A stretch of DNA of 64,000 nt from Demequina sp. TMPB413 (GTDB taxonomy: Bacteria; Actinomycetota; Actinomycetes; Actinomycetales; Demequinaceae). The stretch is taken from NCBI RefSeq assembly GCF_020447105.2, contig NZ_CP096184.1, positions 2,418,001-2,482,000 of the forward strand. Reading direction: 5' to 3'. This document shows, one piece after another, positions 43,011 to 52,291 of the stretch; positions within the stretch are counted from its first letter, which is position 1, and the number at the start of each line of letters is the position of its first letter. The notes below the pieces were generated by a model. The model saw nothing but the letters and a program-made list of their open reading frames with translations. It had not been told where the DNA came from and ran no database searches. Position numbers and translations under genes: made by a program.

Positions 43011-44024
43011 CTAACCAGCAGTGGACTCGCGCACCACGACGCGAAAGGCCGACAACAGCTCGCGCGGTGCAGGGCCCGCTTTGCCTTTCTGCCCGATTCG
43101 TTCCATGAGGACATCGATGGCCGTTTCCGCAATCTCGCCTCTACCTGGATCGATGGTTGACAGGCTGGGGATGGAGTAGCGCCCCTCGTCAATGTCGTCG
43201 AAACCCACCACGGCGACGTCTTTGGGAATGGCGAGACCTGCTTCCTGCAGCATGCGCATCGCCCCAAGGGCGAGCTCATCATTCATCGCGAACAGGCCGT
43301 CAAACTGCGTTCCGGCGTCGAGGAGTCGCTTCATCCCCTCGGCGCCGTTTGCCCTGTGCCACAGGCCCACGTGGACAACGAGTGCCTCATCGAAGGGGAT
43401 GTCCGCACCAGCGAGCGCCTGTCGGTAGCCCGTATAGCGCAACCCAGCAGAGCCGATCACTTCCCCTTCGTGCGCTCCGATCACGGCGATTCGCCGTCGA
43501 CCCAGTTCGATCAGGTGCTCAGTCGCCGCTTGCGCGGCTTCGACGTTGCGCATGGTGACGTGGTCGGCAGGGCCGTTGAAGATCCGCTCGCCCAGGAGGA
43601 CAAGAGGTGTATCGATATCGACAAGCGCAGCGTCGTCGATACCCAACCCCAGCGGGCTGAACAGAAGTCCGTCAATGAGTTGCAACCGCGGCCCCCGCAG
43701 TACCTCCAGCTCGCGGTCCCGGTTGCCGCCCGTCTGCTCAATGAGTACTACGAGGCCGCGCTTCTCTGCCGCTTGAATGACCTCGTCCGCAAGTTGGGCG
43801 AAGTACGCGAGGCTCAGTTCTGGCACGGCCAGCCCGATGAGTCCCGACCTTCCCGATCGCAGATGACGCGCCGACACGTTCGGCCGATATCCGAGCTCGT
43901 CGATCGCGGCCTGGACCCGTATGCGCGTCGGTTCGCTGACGTGTGGGTGGTCGTTGACGACGTTGGACACGGTTTTGAAGGACACGCCCGCCACCTTGGC
44001 GACGTCGTGCAAGGTAATGGCCAC
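43011..44024 (-). CDS. LacI-family transcriptional regulator
   Basis: 337 aa. N-terminal HTH and hinge (TLHDVAKVAGVSFKTVSNVV, RPNVSARHLRSGRSGLIGL), then a two-lobe sugar-binding domain (HLIELGRRRIAVIG, VVGFDDIDEG, PSLSTIDPG). Likely represses the arabinoside importer until the sugar arrives. Same strand and directly upstream of the operon it should control. Confidence 0.92.
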   Translation of the reverse strand: MAITLHDVAKVAGVSFKTVSNVVNDHPHVSEPTRIRVQAAIDELGYRPNVSARHLRSGRSGLIGLAVPELSLAYFAQLADEVIQAAEKRGLVVLIEQTGGNRDRELEVLRGPRLQLIDGLLFSPLGLGIDDAALVDIDTPLVLLGERIFNGPADHVTMRNVEAAQAATEHLIELGRRRIAVIGAHEGEVIGSAGLRYTGYRQALAGADIPFDEALVVHVGLWHRANGAEGMKRLLDAGTQFDGLFAMNDELALGAMRMLQEAGLAIPKDVAVVGFDDIDEGRYSIPSLSTIDPGRGEIAETAIDVLMERIGQKGKAGPAPRELLSAFRVVVRESTAG

Positions 44025-44100
44025 TCCGCGATCCTCCCTGTTGCGCTGAGACTACAACCTCACCCAACGCCGCAATCCACCGGCGGCGCCGATTGCTGCT

Positions 44101-44158
44101 GGTACGGATTCAGCCACCAGACGCCGTTTGCGGCGAGATTCGGTACGAATCAAGCCAT
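44101..44158. repeat. Third cluster of the 17-bp motif (two direct copies)
   Basis: GGTACGGATTCAGCCAC (44101-44117) and GGTACGAATCAAGCCAT (44142-44158) occur in the same orientation between the lacI start and the gyrA stop. They mark the gyrA-side edge of the accessory stretch. Confidence 0.8.
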
Positions 44159-44172
44159 TTCTTGGGCGCGGT

Positions 44173-46791
44173 CTAGCTCTCCTCCGGTGCAGCATCGTCG
44201 TCGAGCGCGGTGCCGGATTCAACTATTTCGTCCTCAACCACCACGTCCGTATCAACCACGGCGTCGGGGTCAACAGCCTCGTCACCGTCGAGGTGACGCT
44301 CCACGTTGCGCGCGACCCCGATGATGCGGTCACCCTTGCCAGGCTTGGCGAAGATCACGCCCATGGTGTCGCGGCCCTTTGCAGGAACCTCATTCACCAA
44401 AGACCGCACCACCTTGCCGCCGCTCATGATGACTAGGACCTCGTCGGTCTCTTCGACCAACAGCGCTCCGACCAAGTCCCCGCGCTCCTCTTGGAGTTTG
44501 GCCACCTTGATGCCGAGGCCTCCGCGGCCCTGGACGCGATACTCATCGACAGCGGTGCGCTTGGCGTAGCCGCCCTCTGTCACCACAAAGGAGAACGCCC
44601 CCTCGGTGACCACGTCGAGTGACAGCAATTCGTCCTCATCGCGGAACTTCATGCCCTTGACGCCGGACGTCGCGCGCCCCATGGGGCGCAGCGCCTCGTC
44701 GGTCGCCTCGAACGTGAGCGACAGGCCCTTGCGACTCACCAGCATGAGCTTGTCATCAGGAGCGACCAGCCTCGCGGCCACCAACTCGTCGGGCCGCAAC
44801 TGGCCGTCGTCACCCTCGACGTCGCGCAGGTTGATGGCGATGAGGCCGCCGCTACGGTTCGAGTCGTAGGAGGTCAGGTCCGTCTTCTTGACCAGGCCGC
44901 GCTTGGTCGCGAGCACCAGGTACGGCTTGTCCTCGTACGTGCGCAGGTCCATGACCTGGGCGATCTCTTCGCCCGGCTGGAACGCGAGCATGTTGGCCAC
45001 GTGCTGGCCCTTGGAGTCGCGTCCGCCCTCTGGCAACTCATATGCCTTGGCGCGGTAGACCCTGCCGAGGTTGGTGAAGAACAGCAACCAGTGGTGGGTG
45101 GTCGTGACAAAGAAGTGGTCGACCAGGTCGTCCGTGCGCAGGGTTGCGCCCCGCACGCCCTTGCCGCCGCGGCGCTGAGCCCTGTACTGGTCGGAGCGCG
45201 TGCGCTTGGCGTAGCCGCCGCGGGTGATGGTGACCACCACCTCTTCCTCGGCGATGAGGTCCTCCATCGACACCTCGCCGTCGAACGGAGAGATCTCGGT
45301 ACGCCGGGCGTCGCCGTACTTCCGCACGATCTCGCCGAGCTCCTCGGAGATGATGGTGCGCTGGCGCGACTCCGACGCGAGAATGCCCTGGAGATCGGTG
45401 ATCTCGGCCATGAGCGCGTTGTAGTCGTCAGTGATCTTCTGGCGCTCGAGGGCAGCGAGACGACGCAGTTGCAGGTTGAGGATTGCCGTCGCCTGGACCT
45501 CGTCCACATCGAGCAGTTCCATCAGGCCCGTGCGCGCGGTTTCGACATCTGGCGAGCGACGGATGAGGGCGATGACCTCGTCGAGCGCGTCGAGCGCCTT
45601 GAGGTAACCCTGCAAGATGTGGGCTTCGCGCTCGGCCTCTCGCAGGCGGAAAGCGGTACGACGCTGGATCACCTCGACCTGGTGCGTCACCCAGTGGCGC
45701 ACAAAGCCGTCGAGCGGCAACGTGCGGGGCACGCCGTCGACGATCGCGAGCATGTTGCAACCGAAGGTGTCTTGAAGCTGCGTGTGCTTGTAAAGGTTGT
45801 TGAGCACCACCTTCGCGACGGCGTCGCGCTTGAGCACAATCTCGAGGCGCTGGCCCGTGCGACCGGACGACTGGTCGCGGATGTCGGCGATGCCTGCGAC
45901 CTTGCCGTCCTTGACCAAGTCGGCAATCTTGATCGCGAGGTTATCGGGGTTCACCTGGTACGGAAGTTCGGTGATGACCAGGCACATGCGGCCCTGGACT
46001 TCCTCGATATTGACCACGGCGCGCATCGTGATGGAGCCGCGGCCGGTGCGGTATGCCTCTTCGATGCCGCGGCGGCCAAGGATGGTCGCGCCGGTGGGGA
46101 AGTCGGGCCCTGGGATGCGCTCCATGAGCGCGTCAAGGAGTTCCTCGCGCGTCGCCTCGGGGTTGTCGAGGTGCCACTGCACGCCCTCGGCTACCTCGCG
46201 CAGGTTGTGCGGAGGAATGTTGGTCGCCATGCCGACGGCGATGCCAGCGCTGCCGTTAACCAGCAGGTTGGGGAATCGCGCGGGAAGGATGATCGGCTCT
46301 TGTTCGCGGCCGTCGTAGTTATCTTCGAAAGCGACAGTGTCCTTGTCGATGTCGCGGACCATCTCCATGGCCAACGGCGCCATCTTGCACTCGGTGTACC
46401 TGGAGGCGGCAGCACCGTCGTTGCCAGGGGAACCGAAGTTTCCCTGACCCTGAATCAGCGGGTAGCGCAGGGACCACGGCTGAACCAAGCGCACCATGGT
46501 GTCGTAGATCGCGGAGTCGCCGTGTGGGTGGTACTTACCCATGACGTCGCCGACGACGCGGCTGCACTTCGAAAACGCGCGGTCGGGGCGGTAGCCGCCG
46601 TCGAACATCGCGTACAGGACACGGCGGTGGACGGGCTTCAGTCCGTCGCGCACGTCGGGAAGGGCGCGGCCGACGATGACCGACATCGCGTAGTCCATGT
46701 AGGACCGCTGCATCTCGGTATTGAGGTCGACGGCCTCGATGCGGCCGTGGTTGATGAGCTCTGGGCTATCAGATGTCAAGGAAACGCACAT
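44173..46791 (-). CDS. gyrA: DNA gyrase subunit A
   Basis: 872 aa. Active-site Tyr132 in AASRYTEC, the quinolone-determining segment [17 protein letters not shown] with Ser and Asp at the usual resistance sites (wild-type pattern), GyrA-box QRRGGKG and six C-terminal blades for DNA wrapping. An acidic tail of about 45 residues ends the protein. The start is uncertain: ATG 46791 is given; TTG 46779 has better-placed AAGGA, and ATG 46800 is possible. It overlaps the end of gyrB, so translation is coupled. Confidence 0.95.
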   Translation of the reverse strand: MCVSLTSDSPELINHGRIEAVDLNTEMQRSYMDYAMSVIVGRALPDVRDGLKPVHRRVLYAMFDGGYRPDRAFSKCSRVVGDVMGKYHPHGDSAIYDTMVRLVQPWSLRYPLIQGQGNFGSPGNDGAAASRYTECKMAPLAMEMVRDIDKDTVAFEDNYDGREQEPIILPARFPNLLVNGSAGIAVGMATNIPPHNLREVAEGVQWHLDNPEATREELLDALMERIPGPDFPTGATILGRRGIEEAYRTGRGSITMRAVVNIEEVQGRMCLVITELPYQVNPDNLAIKIADLVKDGKVAGIADIRDQSSGRTGQRLEIVLKRDAVAKVVLNNLYKHTQLQDTFGCNMLAIVDGVPRTLPLDGFVRHWVTHQVEVIQRRTAFRLREAEREAHILQGYLKALDALDEVIALIRRSPDVETARTGLMELLDVDEVQATAILNLQLRRLAALERQKITDDYNALMAEITDLQGILASESRQRTIISEELGEIVRKYGDARRTEISPFDGEVSMEDLIAEEEVVVTITRGGYAKRTRSDQYRAQRRGGKGVRGATLRTDDLVDHFFVTTTHHWLLFFTNLGRVYRAKAYELPEGGRDSKGQHVANMLAFQPGEEIAQVMDLRTYEDKPYLVLATKRGLVKKTDLTSYDSNRSGGLIAINLRDVEGDDGQLRPDELVAARLVAPDDKLMLVSRKGLSLTFEATDEALRPMGRATSGVKGMKFRDEDELLSLDVVTEGAFSFVVTEGGYAKRTAVDEYRVQGRGGLGIKVAKLQEERGDLVGALLVEETDEVLVIMSGGKVVRSLVNEVPAKGRDTMGVIFAKPGKGDRIIGVARNVERHLDGDEAVDPDAVVDTDVVVEDEIVESGTALDDDAAPEES

Positions 46792-48763
46792 CCTTCGCAT
46801 TGCGCTGAATGAAGTTACGGCGGGACTCGACGTCTTCGCCCATCAGGACCGAGAACACTTCGTCGGCCATCGCGGCGTCGTCCATCGTCACCTTGAGCAG
46901 GGTGCGAGTCGCGGGGTCCATCGTGGTGACGCGCAGCTCCTCGTGGTCCATCTCGCCCAGACCCTTGTAGCGTTGGATCCCGTTCTCTTTGGGGATCTTC
47001 TTGCCCGTTTTGAGACCCTCGGCCAGGAGAACGTCGCGCTCCTTGTCGGTGTACACGTACTCGTGCGGCGAGTTGGACCACTTGATCTTGAACAGCGGCG
47101 GCTGTGCCAAGTACACGTAGCCGGCGTCGATCAGCGGGCGCATGTACCTGAACAGCAGCGTGAGCAACAGAGTGCGGATGTGCTGCCCGTCGACATCGGC
47201 ATCGGCCATCAGCACAATCTTGTGATAGCGCGCCTTGTCGATGTTGAAGTCTTCGCCCATGCCGGCGCCGAACGCCGTGATGAGTCCCTGGACCTCCATG
47301 TTGGCGAGCGCCCTGTCCAGGCGCACCCGCTCCACGTTGAGTATCTTGCCGCGAATCGGCATGATCGCCTGGTTGTACGGCTCGCGGCCCTGTTTGGCCG
47401 AGCCGCCTGCGGAGTCTCCCTCGACGATGAAGATCTCGCACTCGTCGGGGTTGCGGCTCTGGCAGTCGGACAGTTTTCCTGGCATGCCGCCCGATTCGAG
47501 CAGCCCCTTGCGACGGGTTGCCTCGCGGGCCTTGCGTGCCGCCATGCGCGCGGCCGACGCCTGGATCGCCTTGCGGATGACGTCCCTTCCCTCGTTCGGG
47601 TGGGAGTCGAACCAGTCGGTGAGCCGCTCGTTGACCGCCTTCTGGACGAACGTCTTGGCGATCGTGTTGCCGAGCTTGGTCTTGGTTTGGCCCTCGAACT
47701 GTGGCTCTCCCAGCTTCACGGAGATGACCGCGGTGAGACCCTCGCGCACGTCGTCGCCCGTGAGGTTCTCGTCCTTGTCCTTGAGGATTCCCTTGTCGCG
47801 CGCATACCTGTTGACCAAGGAGGTCATGGCGGCACGGAACCCTTCCTCGTGCGCACCGCCCTCGGTGGTAGCGATCGTGTTCGCGTACGTGAAGATCGAC
47901 TCCGAGTAGGCGTTCGTCCACTGCAACGCCAACTCGACAGAGATCTTGTTCTCGAGGTCTTCCGTTTCGATGCTGATGACCTCTGGGTGCACCAGCTCTG
48001 CCTTTTTGGCGTCGTTGAGGTGCTTGACGTAGTCGACCAGGCCGCCGTCGTACTTGTAGGTGACCGTGCGAGAGGTCGGAGCCTCTTCGTCGTCCTCGCC
48101 TGCGATGTGCTCCGGGCGCTCGTCCGTGATCGTGATACTCAGGCCCTTGTTGAGGAAGGCCATCTGCTGGAAGCGGGCGCGCAGTGTCTCAAAGTCGAAC
48201 TCCACCGTCTCGAAGATCTCGGGGTCAGGCCAGAAGGTCTGGGTGGTGCCCGTCTCGGTGGTCGCCTCGCCCTGGACGATAGAGCCCTGGGGCTTGCCGC
48301 CGTCGGCGAAGGTCTGGCGCCACACGTGGCCCTGCCGCTTGACCTCGGTCTCGACCTTGCGTGACAAGGCGTTGACCACGGAAATGCCGACGCCGTGGAG
48401 ACCACCGGACACCGCATAGCCGCTGCCGCCGAACTTTCCACCAGCGTGAAGGATCGTCATGACCACTTCGAGCGTTGGTCGCCCCTCGACGGGGTGCATG
48501 TCGACGGGGATGCCGCGCCCGTTGTCGGTCGTGCGCACGCCGCCGTCTTGAAGCAACGTGACGGTAATGGTGTCGCAGTGACCGCCGAGCGCCTCGTCAA
48601 CGGAGTTGTCGACCACCTCGTAGACGAGGTGGTGCAAACCGCGCTCCCCCGTGGAGCCGATGTACATGCCGGGGCGCTTGCGCACGGCCTCGAGTCCCTC
48701 GAGAACCGTGATGTCACTAGCGCCGTATTCAGGCTGAGTCGCCCCTACGTCGGTGTTGGCCAC
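46769..48763 (-). CDS. gyrB: DNA gyrase subunit B
   Basis: 664 aa. GHKL ATPase domain ([38 protein letters not shown]), transducer domain and Toprim domain ([27 protein letters not shown]), then the GyrA-binding end. GTG 48763 is chosen because GGAAAGG lies 6 nt upstream; longer starts add non-conserved Arg-rich residues. With GyrA it introduces negative supercoils. Confidence 0.96.
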   Translation of the reverse strand: MANTDVGATQPEYGASDITVLEGLEAVRKRPGMYIGSTGERGLHHLVYEVVDNSVDEALGGHCDTITVTLLQDGGVRTTDNGRGIPVDMHPVEGRPTLEVVMTILHAGGKFGGSGYAVSGGLHGVGISVVNALSRKVETEVKRQGHVWRQTFADGGKPQGSIVQGEATTETGTTQTFWPDPEIFETVEFDFETLRARFQQMAFLNKGLSITITDERPEHIAGEDDEEAPTSRTVTYKYDGGLVDYVKHLNDAKKAELVHPEVISIETEDLENKISVELALQWTNAYSESIFTYANTIATTEGGAHEEGFRAAMTSLVNRYARDKGILKDKDENLTGDDVREGLTAVISVKLGEPQFEGQTKTKLGNTIAKTFVQKAVNERLTDWFDSHPNEGRDVIRKAIQASAARMAARKAREATRRKGLLESGGMPGKLSDCQSRNPDECEIFIVEGDSAGGSAKQGREPYNQAIMPIRGKILNVERVRLDRALANMEVQGLITAFGAGMGEDFNIDKARYHKIVLMADADVDGQHIRTLLLTLLFRYMRPLIDAGYVYLAQPPLFKIKWSNSPHEYVYTDKERDVLLAEGLKTGKKIPKENGIQRYKGLGEMDHEELRVTTMDPATRTLLKVTMDDAAMADEVFSVLMGEDVESRRNFIQRNAKDVRFLDI

Positions 48764-48821
48764 AGATTGCCTTTCCAAGCCCCTCACGCGGCCCGATGTG
48801 GCTCGCGTCCTACCTCGGTCC

Positions 48822-48848
48822 ATTCTACGCGCTCTGAGCGGCTTTCAA
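48822..48848 (-). promoter_or_regulatory. Candidate gyrB promoter
   Basis: TTGAAA (48848-48843) and TAGAAT (48827-48822) on the minus strand, spaced 15 nt, about 60 nt upstream of the gyrB start. The spacing is slightly short. The remainder of the 48764-48991 gap shows nothing else I can name. Confidence 0.45.
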
Positions 48849-48991
48849 GGGCGATTCAGGGGGATTCTGGGGAAAGCGGGCCGACGCGCGTTTTTGGGCG
48901 TGAGTTCCGGTGGTGGCACTGAGCGGCCCTCAAGTGCCTCGGCACGGGACCTTTCGGCCTTCGCATCGGCTATTGGCGCCGATCGGCCGCC

Positions 48992-49582
48992 TTAGCCGTA
49001 CGTGTCGCGTGGGCCGCGGCCCTTCACTCGGCGAGGCCCCTTGACCCAGTGCCGGTCGCTGGGCCCGATGAATCGCAGCTCCTTCACGACCTCGCGGCCG
49101 AACTCCTCATTGAGGCGATGCCTCACTTGGCCGGACATCAGTTGCATTTGGGTGGCCCATGCGCTCGAGGAGGCGCGCAGCAGCAGCACGCCGTCTTCGA
49201 AGCTGACCGGATCGCAATGGTCAGCGATCTGGTCGCCGATGACCTCGCGCCACCGAGCCGTCACTGCAGCCACCTCGATGTGCTCGGTCCAGCCCATGCG
49301 CCGCAGCAGTGCGGTGACGTTGTCGCTCATGGCGCGCGGGTCGCGGCCAGCGCCGAAGGGCATAGGCGAGCCGCCGTCCGCCGCCTCCTTCTTAGCCTCC
49401 TTGCGCCGGCGTGCCGCTTGGGGAGAGACCCGTGCGGCGCCCCTCTCGCGGGCGGAAGCCCGCGCGCGCTCCATCGCCTCCCTCGCTTGGGCCGCCGCAT
49501 CCTTGCGAGGCATTGAGGCGCCCGGCTCATCAGACGGCTGCTCCTGCGGGGCCCTAAGACCCTCGTCTTCCTTGTCACTCAT
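48992..49582 (-). CDS. dciA: DUF721/DciA-type replication protein
   Basis: 196 aa. Basic, disordered N-terminal 90 residues rich in Arg/Ala, then a KH-like DUF721 domain (about 92-180; RMGWTEHIEVAAVTARWREV, DGVLLLRASSSAWATQMQLM). DciA proteins load the replicative helicase in bacteria lacking DnaC. Overlaps recF by 8 nt, the usual recF-DUF721-gyrB order. Confidence 0.88.
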   Translation of the reverse strand: MSDKEDEGLRAPQEQPSDEPGASMPRKDAAAQAREAMERARASARERGAARVSPQAARRRKEAKKEAADGGSPMPFGAGRDPRAMSDNVTALLRRMGWTEHIEVAAVTARWREVIGDQIADHCDPVSFEDGVLLLRASSSAWATQMQLMSGQVRHRLNEEFGREVVKELRFIGPSDRHWVKGPRRVKGRGPRDTYG

Positions 49583-50774
49583 CGCTCACGCTCCCAGGAG
49601 TGACGTGAAGCACCCTGTGGCCGCCTGGGTGCTCGCGCAACTGCTCCGGAACGTCTTGCTCGACCGCGGCGGTGATCAACACCTGGCCGGCGCCGGCGAC
49701 GCGGCCCGCGAGGGCCGCGCGGCGGCCGGAATCCAATTCCGCAAAAACGTCGTCCAGTATCAGCACCGGCTCGCCATCCTCGCCGTCGTCCGAGAGCAAT
49801 GCGAATGAGCCGAGTCGCAGCGCAAGAGCGCATGACCAGCTCTCGCCGTGACTTGCGTAGCCCTTGGCCGGCAGGTCTCCGATTTTGATGTCAACGTCAT
49901 CGCGATGAGGGCCCACGAGGCACACGCCGCGCTCGATTTCTTGAGCGCGCCGCTCGGTCATGGCCGCCAGGAGTGCCGCGCCGATGTCAGCGGTAGGAGT
50001 GGCGGCAGTAGGCGCGGCGGCTGTTGGCGCGGCGGCCGGCGTTGGAGAAAGGTCCTCTTCCGAGTCTTCTTGCCTGGTAGCAATCTGGGTAGCTGTCGAG
50101 TACGCGATCGCACAGTCGCCTTCGCCTGGCGCGACATCCTCGTAGGCTCTACTGACGTGCGGTGCAAGGGCCTCGAGCGCTGCTAGCCGCGCGTGCACGA
50201 TGCGCGCCCCGAGGTCTGCGAGCTTCTCGTCCCAGATGTCGAGGGTGGACTCGTCAAAGCGCGGCTTGCCGCGCGCTGACTTCAATAGGGAAGAGCGCTG
50301 GCGCAACACCCTGTCGTAGTCGGCGAGGTCACCGGCTAGTGGAGGTTGGATGGCGACGCACAGCTCGTCCATGAAGGCGCGCCGTGTGCTGGGATCTCCC
50401 TTGACGAGTGCGAGGTCTTCTGGAGCAAACACGACGGTGCGCAGAATGCCGACGACGTCGCGCGGCTTGGCGTTGCCACGGTTCAGTCGGGCCTGGTTCG
50501 CCTTCCCAGGAATCATCGTGATCTCGATGGTCAAGGCTCGCTCGCCGCGTTGAACTCTCCCCGAGATGACAGCCCTGGAGGCCCCTGACCTCAGCATCGG
50601 CGCATCCGTAGCGACTCGATGTGAAGACAGTGTCGAGAGGTATCGCACCGCTTCGATCACATTGGTCTTGCCGTGTCCGTTGCGCCCTACGAGCGTCGTG
50701 ACGCCTGGACCGAGCTCGATCTGCGCGGTTTCGTAGGAGCGGAAGTCCGTGAGGTGAAGATGTGTGATGCGCAT
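49575..50774 (-). CDS. recF: DNA replication/repair ATPase RecF
   Basis: 399 aa. Walker A GRNGHGKTN, signature-like region LRLGSFALL and Walker B PVLILDDVFAELD. It binds ssDNA gaps and helps load RecA with RecO and RecR. An Ala/Pro/Thr low-complexity insert of about 20 residues (around 243-262) separates the two lobes, made of PTAA-type repeats. Start ATG lies 6 nt after dnaN. Confidence 0.94.
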   Translation of the reverse strand: MRITHLHLTDFRSYETAQIELGPGVTTLVGRNGHGKTNVIEAVRYLSTLSSHRVATDAPMLRSGASRAVISGRVQRGERALTIEITMIPGKANQARLNRGNAKPRDVVGILRTVVFAPEDLALVKGDPSTRRAFMDELCVAIQPPLAGDLADYDRVLRQRSSLLKSARGKPRFDESTLDIWDEKLADLGARIVHARLAALEALAPHVSRAYEDVAPGEGDCAIAYSTATQIATRQEDSEEDLSPTPAAAPTAAAPTAATPTADIGAALLAAMTERRAQEIERGVCLVGPHRDDVDIKIGDLPAKGYASHGESWSCALALRLGSFALLSDDGEDGEPVLILDDVFAELDSGRRAALAGRVAGAGQVLITAAVEQDVPEQLREHPGGHRVLHVTPGSVSDE

Positions 50775-50780
50775 CGATCG

Positions 50781-51908
50781 CTAGCCAGCGATACGAATGG
50801 GCACCAAGAGATAGCGGAACTCGGAGGCAACTGTGCCTCCTGGCTTGTCGAGTCCGACAAAGTCCACCGGCTTGGTGTCTTGCGTGAAACCGAGCCGCAC
50901 GTAGGGCGCCCCGAGAGCGCTCAGACCGTCAAGCAAGTACGTGGGATTGAACGCAACGGTGATGTCTCCACCCTCGACCGTCGCTTCGATCGCCTCGGAA
51001 GCCTGGGCGTCGTCGCTGTGTCCCGCATCAAGCACTACTTCGCCTTCAGAGAAGGCGAGGCGAACGGCGGCGTTGCGCTCCGCCACGAGTGCAACGCGGC
51101 GGGTCGCCTCGATGAGCTCGGTGGTCGAGACGATGGCCGTGATTGCCGAGGAGTCGGGAAAGAGCCTGCGGACCTGGGGATACTCGCCGTCCATGAGCAA
51201 GGAGGTGGTGACCAAACCGCCGGCACTGAAACCGATGAGGTCGACCCCTTGACCGGAACTCAGCGCGAGTTGGACCTCGCCTGTGCCGAGCGACTTAGCG
51301 GTGTCGGTAAGGGTCTTGGCGCGCACGAGCGCGATCGCTGAAATGTCGGGTGAGCCCGGCTTCCAGGTCAGTTCGCGAAGCGCCAAGCGGTAGCGGTCCG
51401 TGGCGAGCAAGGAAATCCGTTCGCCTTCGATCTCCATGCGCACGCCAGTGAGGATCGGGAGGGTCTCGTCCCGTGACGCGGCAGACTGAACCTGCTGGGC
51501 GGCAGCGAGCAGCGCCGCGCCATCCACGGTGCCAGACGTATCGGGCATGGTGGGCAGAGCGGGGTACTGATCAACCGGCATGGTGGCGAGCGAGAAGCGC
51601 GAGGCGCCGCACGTGACGGAGACCTTGGAGCCCTCGAGTTCGAACTTGACCGGCTTGTGAGGCAAGGCGTTGGAGATCTCACGCAACAGCCGCCCGGATA
51701 CCAGGACGGCGCCGCCGTCCTCGACGTCGGCCGCGAACTCGCCGCGAGCTGAGACCTCGTAGTCGAAACTGGACAGCTTGACGGTGCCTGCGCCATCGGC
51801 CTCGATGAGCACACCAGCCAGCACGGGGACAGGGGGACGATGCGGCACGGCGCGCGCGGTCCACGCAACAGCGTCGTTAAGCACATCCCGATCCACGGAA
51901 AACTTCAT
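50781..51908 (-). CDS. dnaN: DNA polymerase III beta subunit (sliding clamp)
   Basis: 375 aa, three clamp domains, starting MKFSVDRDVLNDAVAWTARA and ending FRYLLVPIRIAG (the conserved C-terminal end). ATG 51908 follows AAAGGGG by 7 nt; an in-frame upstream ATG at 51929 lacks these features. It tethers polymerase III to DNA. Separated from dnaA by the presumed oriC. Confidence 0.96.
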   Translation of the reverse strand: MKFSVDRDVLNDAVAWTARAVPHRPPVPVLAGVLIEADGAGTVKLSSFDYEVSARGEFAADVEDGGAVLVSGRLLREISNALPHKPVKFELEGSKVSVTCGASRFSLATMPVDQYPALPTMPDTSGTVDGAALLAAAQQVQSAASRDETLPILTGVRMEIEGERISLLATDRYRLALRELTWKPGSPDISAIALVRAKTLTDTAKSLGTGEVQLALSSGQGVDLIGFSAGGLVTTSLLMDGEYPQVRRLFPDSSAITAIVSTTELIEATRRVALVAERNAAVRLAFSEGEVVLDAGHSDDAQASEAIEATVEGGDITVAFNPTYLLDGLSALGAPYVRLGFTQDTKPVDFVGLDKPGGTVASEFRYLLVPIRIAG

Positions 51909-52291
51909 CGATATCCCCTTTCGGGTCACAGACTACGCCACAGGACCGACGCGTCCAGTCCCGTGGAGATGAGCCTTGGCCTGGCCTCATGAAGGCCCTT
52001 GTGTACAAGTAATAGAGAGAGATAGGTAGTAGTCATAGGTGACCCTGAAACTGTGGAGAAATCACAATCTTCCTGCTACGGCAGGTGATGTGACCGTGTA
52101 TGGGACGTTGAGAGATGTCCACGTTGGTGCTGATGGGCTGTGAACGAACGAGATTGACTCACAAGAACTTGTCGTTCGTACACAGGCTGTCCCTTGTGGA
52201 TGAGAAGGCGTCCCGAGGATATGCACAGGGTTATCCACATGTGTGAGTCATAGTTTGGGGGGCGGCTAAAACGGACAAATGCCGCTTCGGC
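51909..52291. other. oriC: Chromosomal replication origin oriC (dnaA-dnaN spacer)
   Basis: 383-bp spacer with no supported gene. It has one perfect DnaA box (TTATCCACA at 52231-52239) and several one-mismatch boxes: TGTGGATGA (52195-52203), TGTGGAGAA (52052-52060) and TGTGTACAA (52000-52008). An AT-richer segment around 52000-52045 could be the unwinding element. Location is where actinobacterial origins are found. Confidence 0.85.
52231..52239 (+). promoter_or_regulatory. DnaA box (perfect)
   Basis: TTATCCACA, identical to the strong consensus box, 53 nt from the dnaA stop inside oriC. Confidence 0.9.

Noticed and set aside
45001-46812. 603-codon open frame on the plus strand opposite gyrA
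   Set aside because: Mirror of the high-GC gyrA gene; composition (His/Val/Asp/Arg-rich) is typical antisense shadow and no domain is visible.
46721-48364. 547-codon open frame on the plus strand opposite gyrB
   Set aside because: Antisense shadow of gyrB; no motifs, no ribosome site.
48849-48991. Possible small gene between dciA and gyrB
   Set aside because: No frame with a credible start, ribosome site or conserved features; treated as leader DNA.
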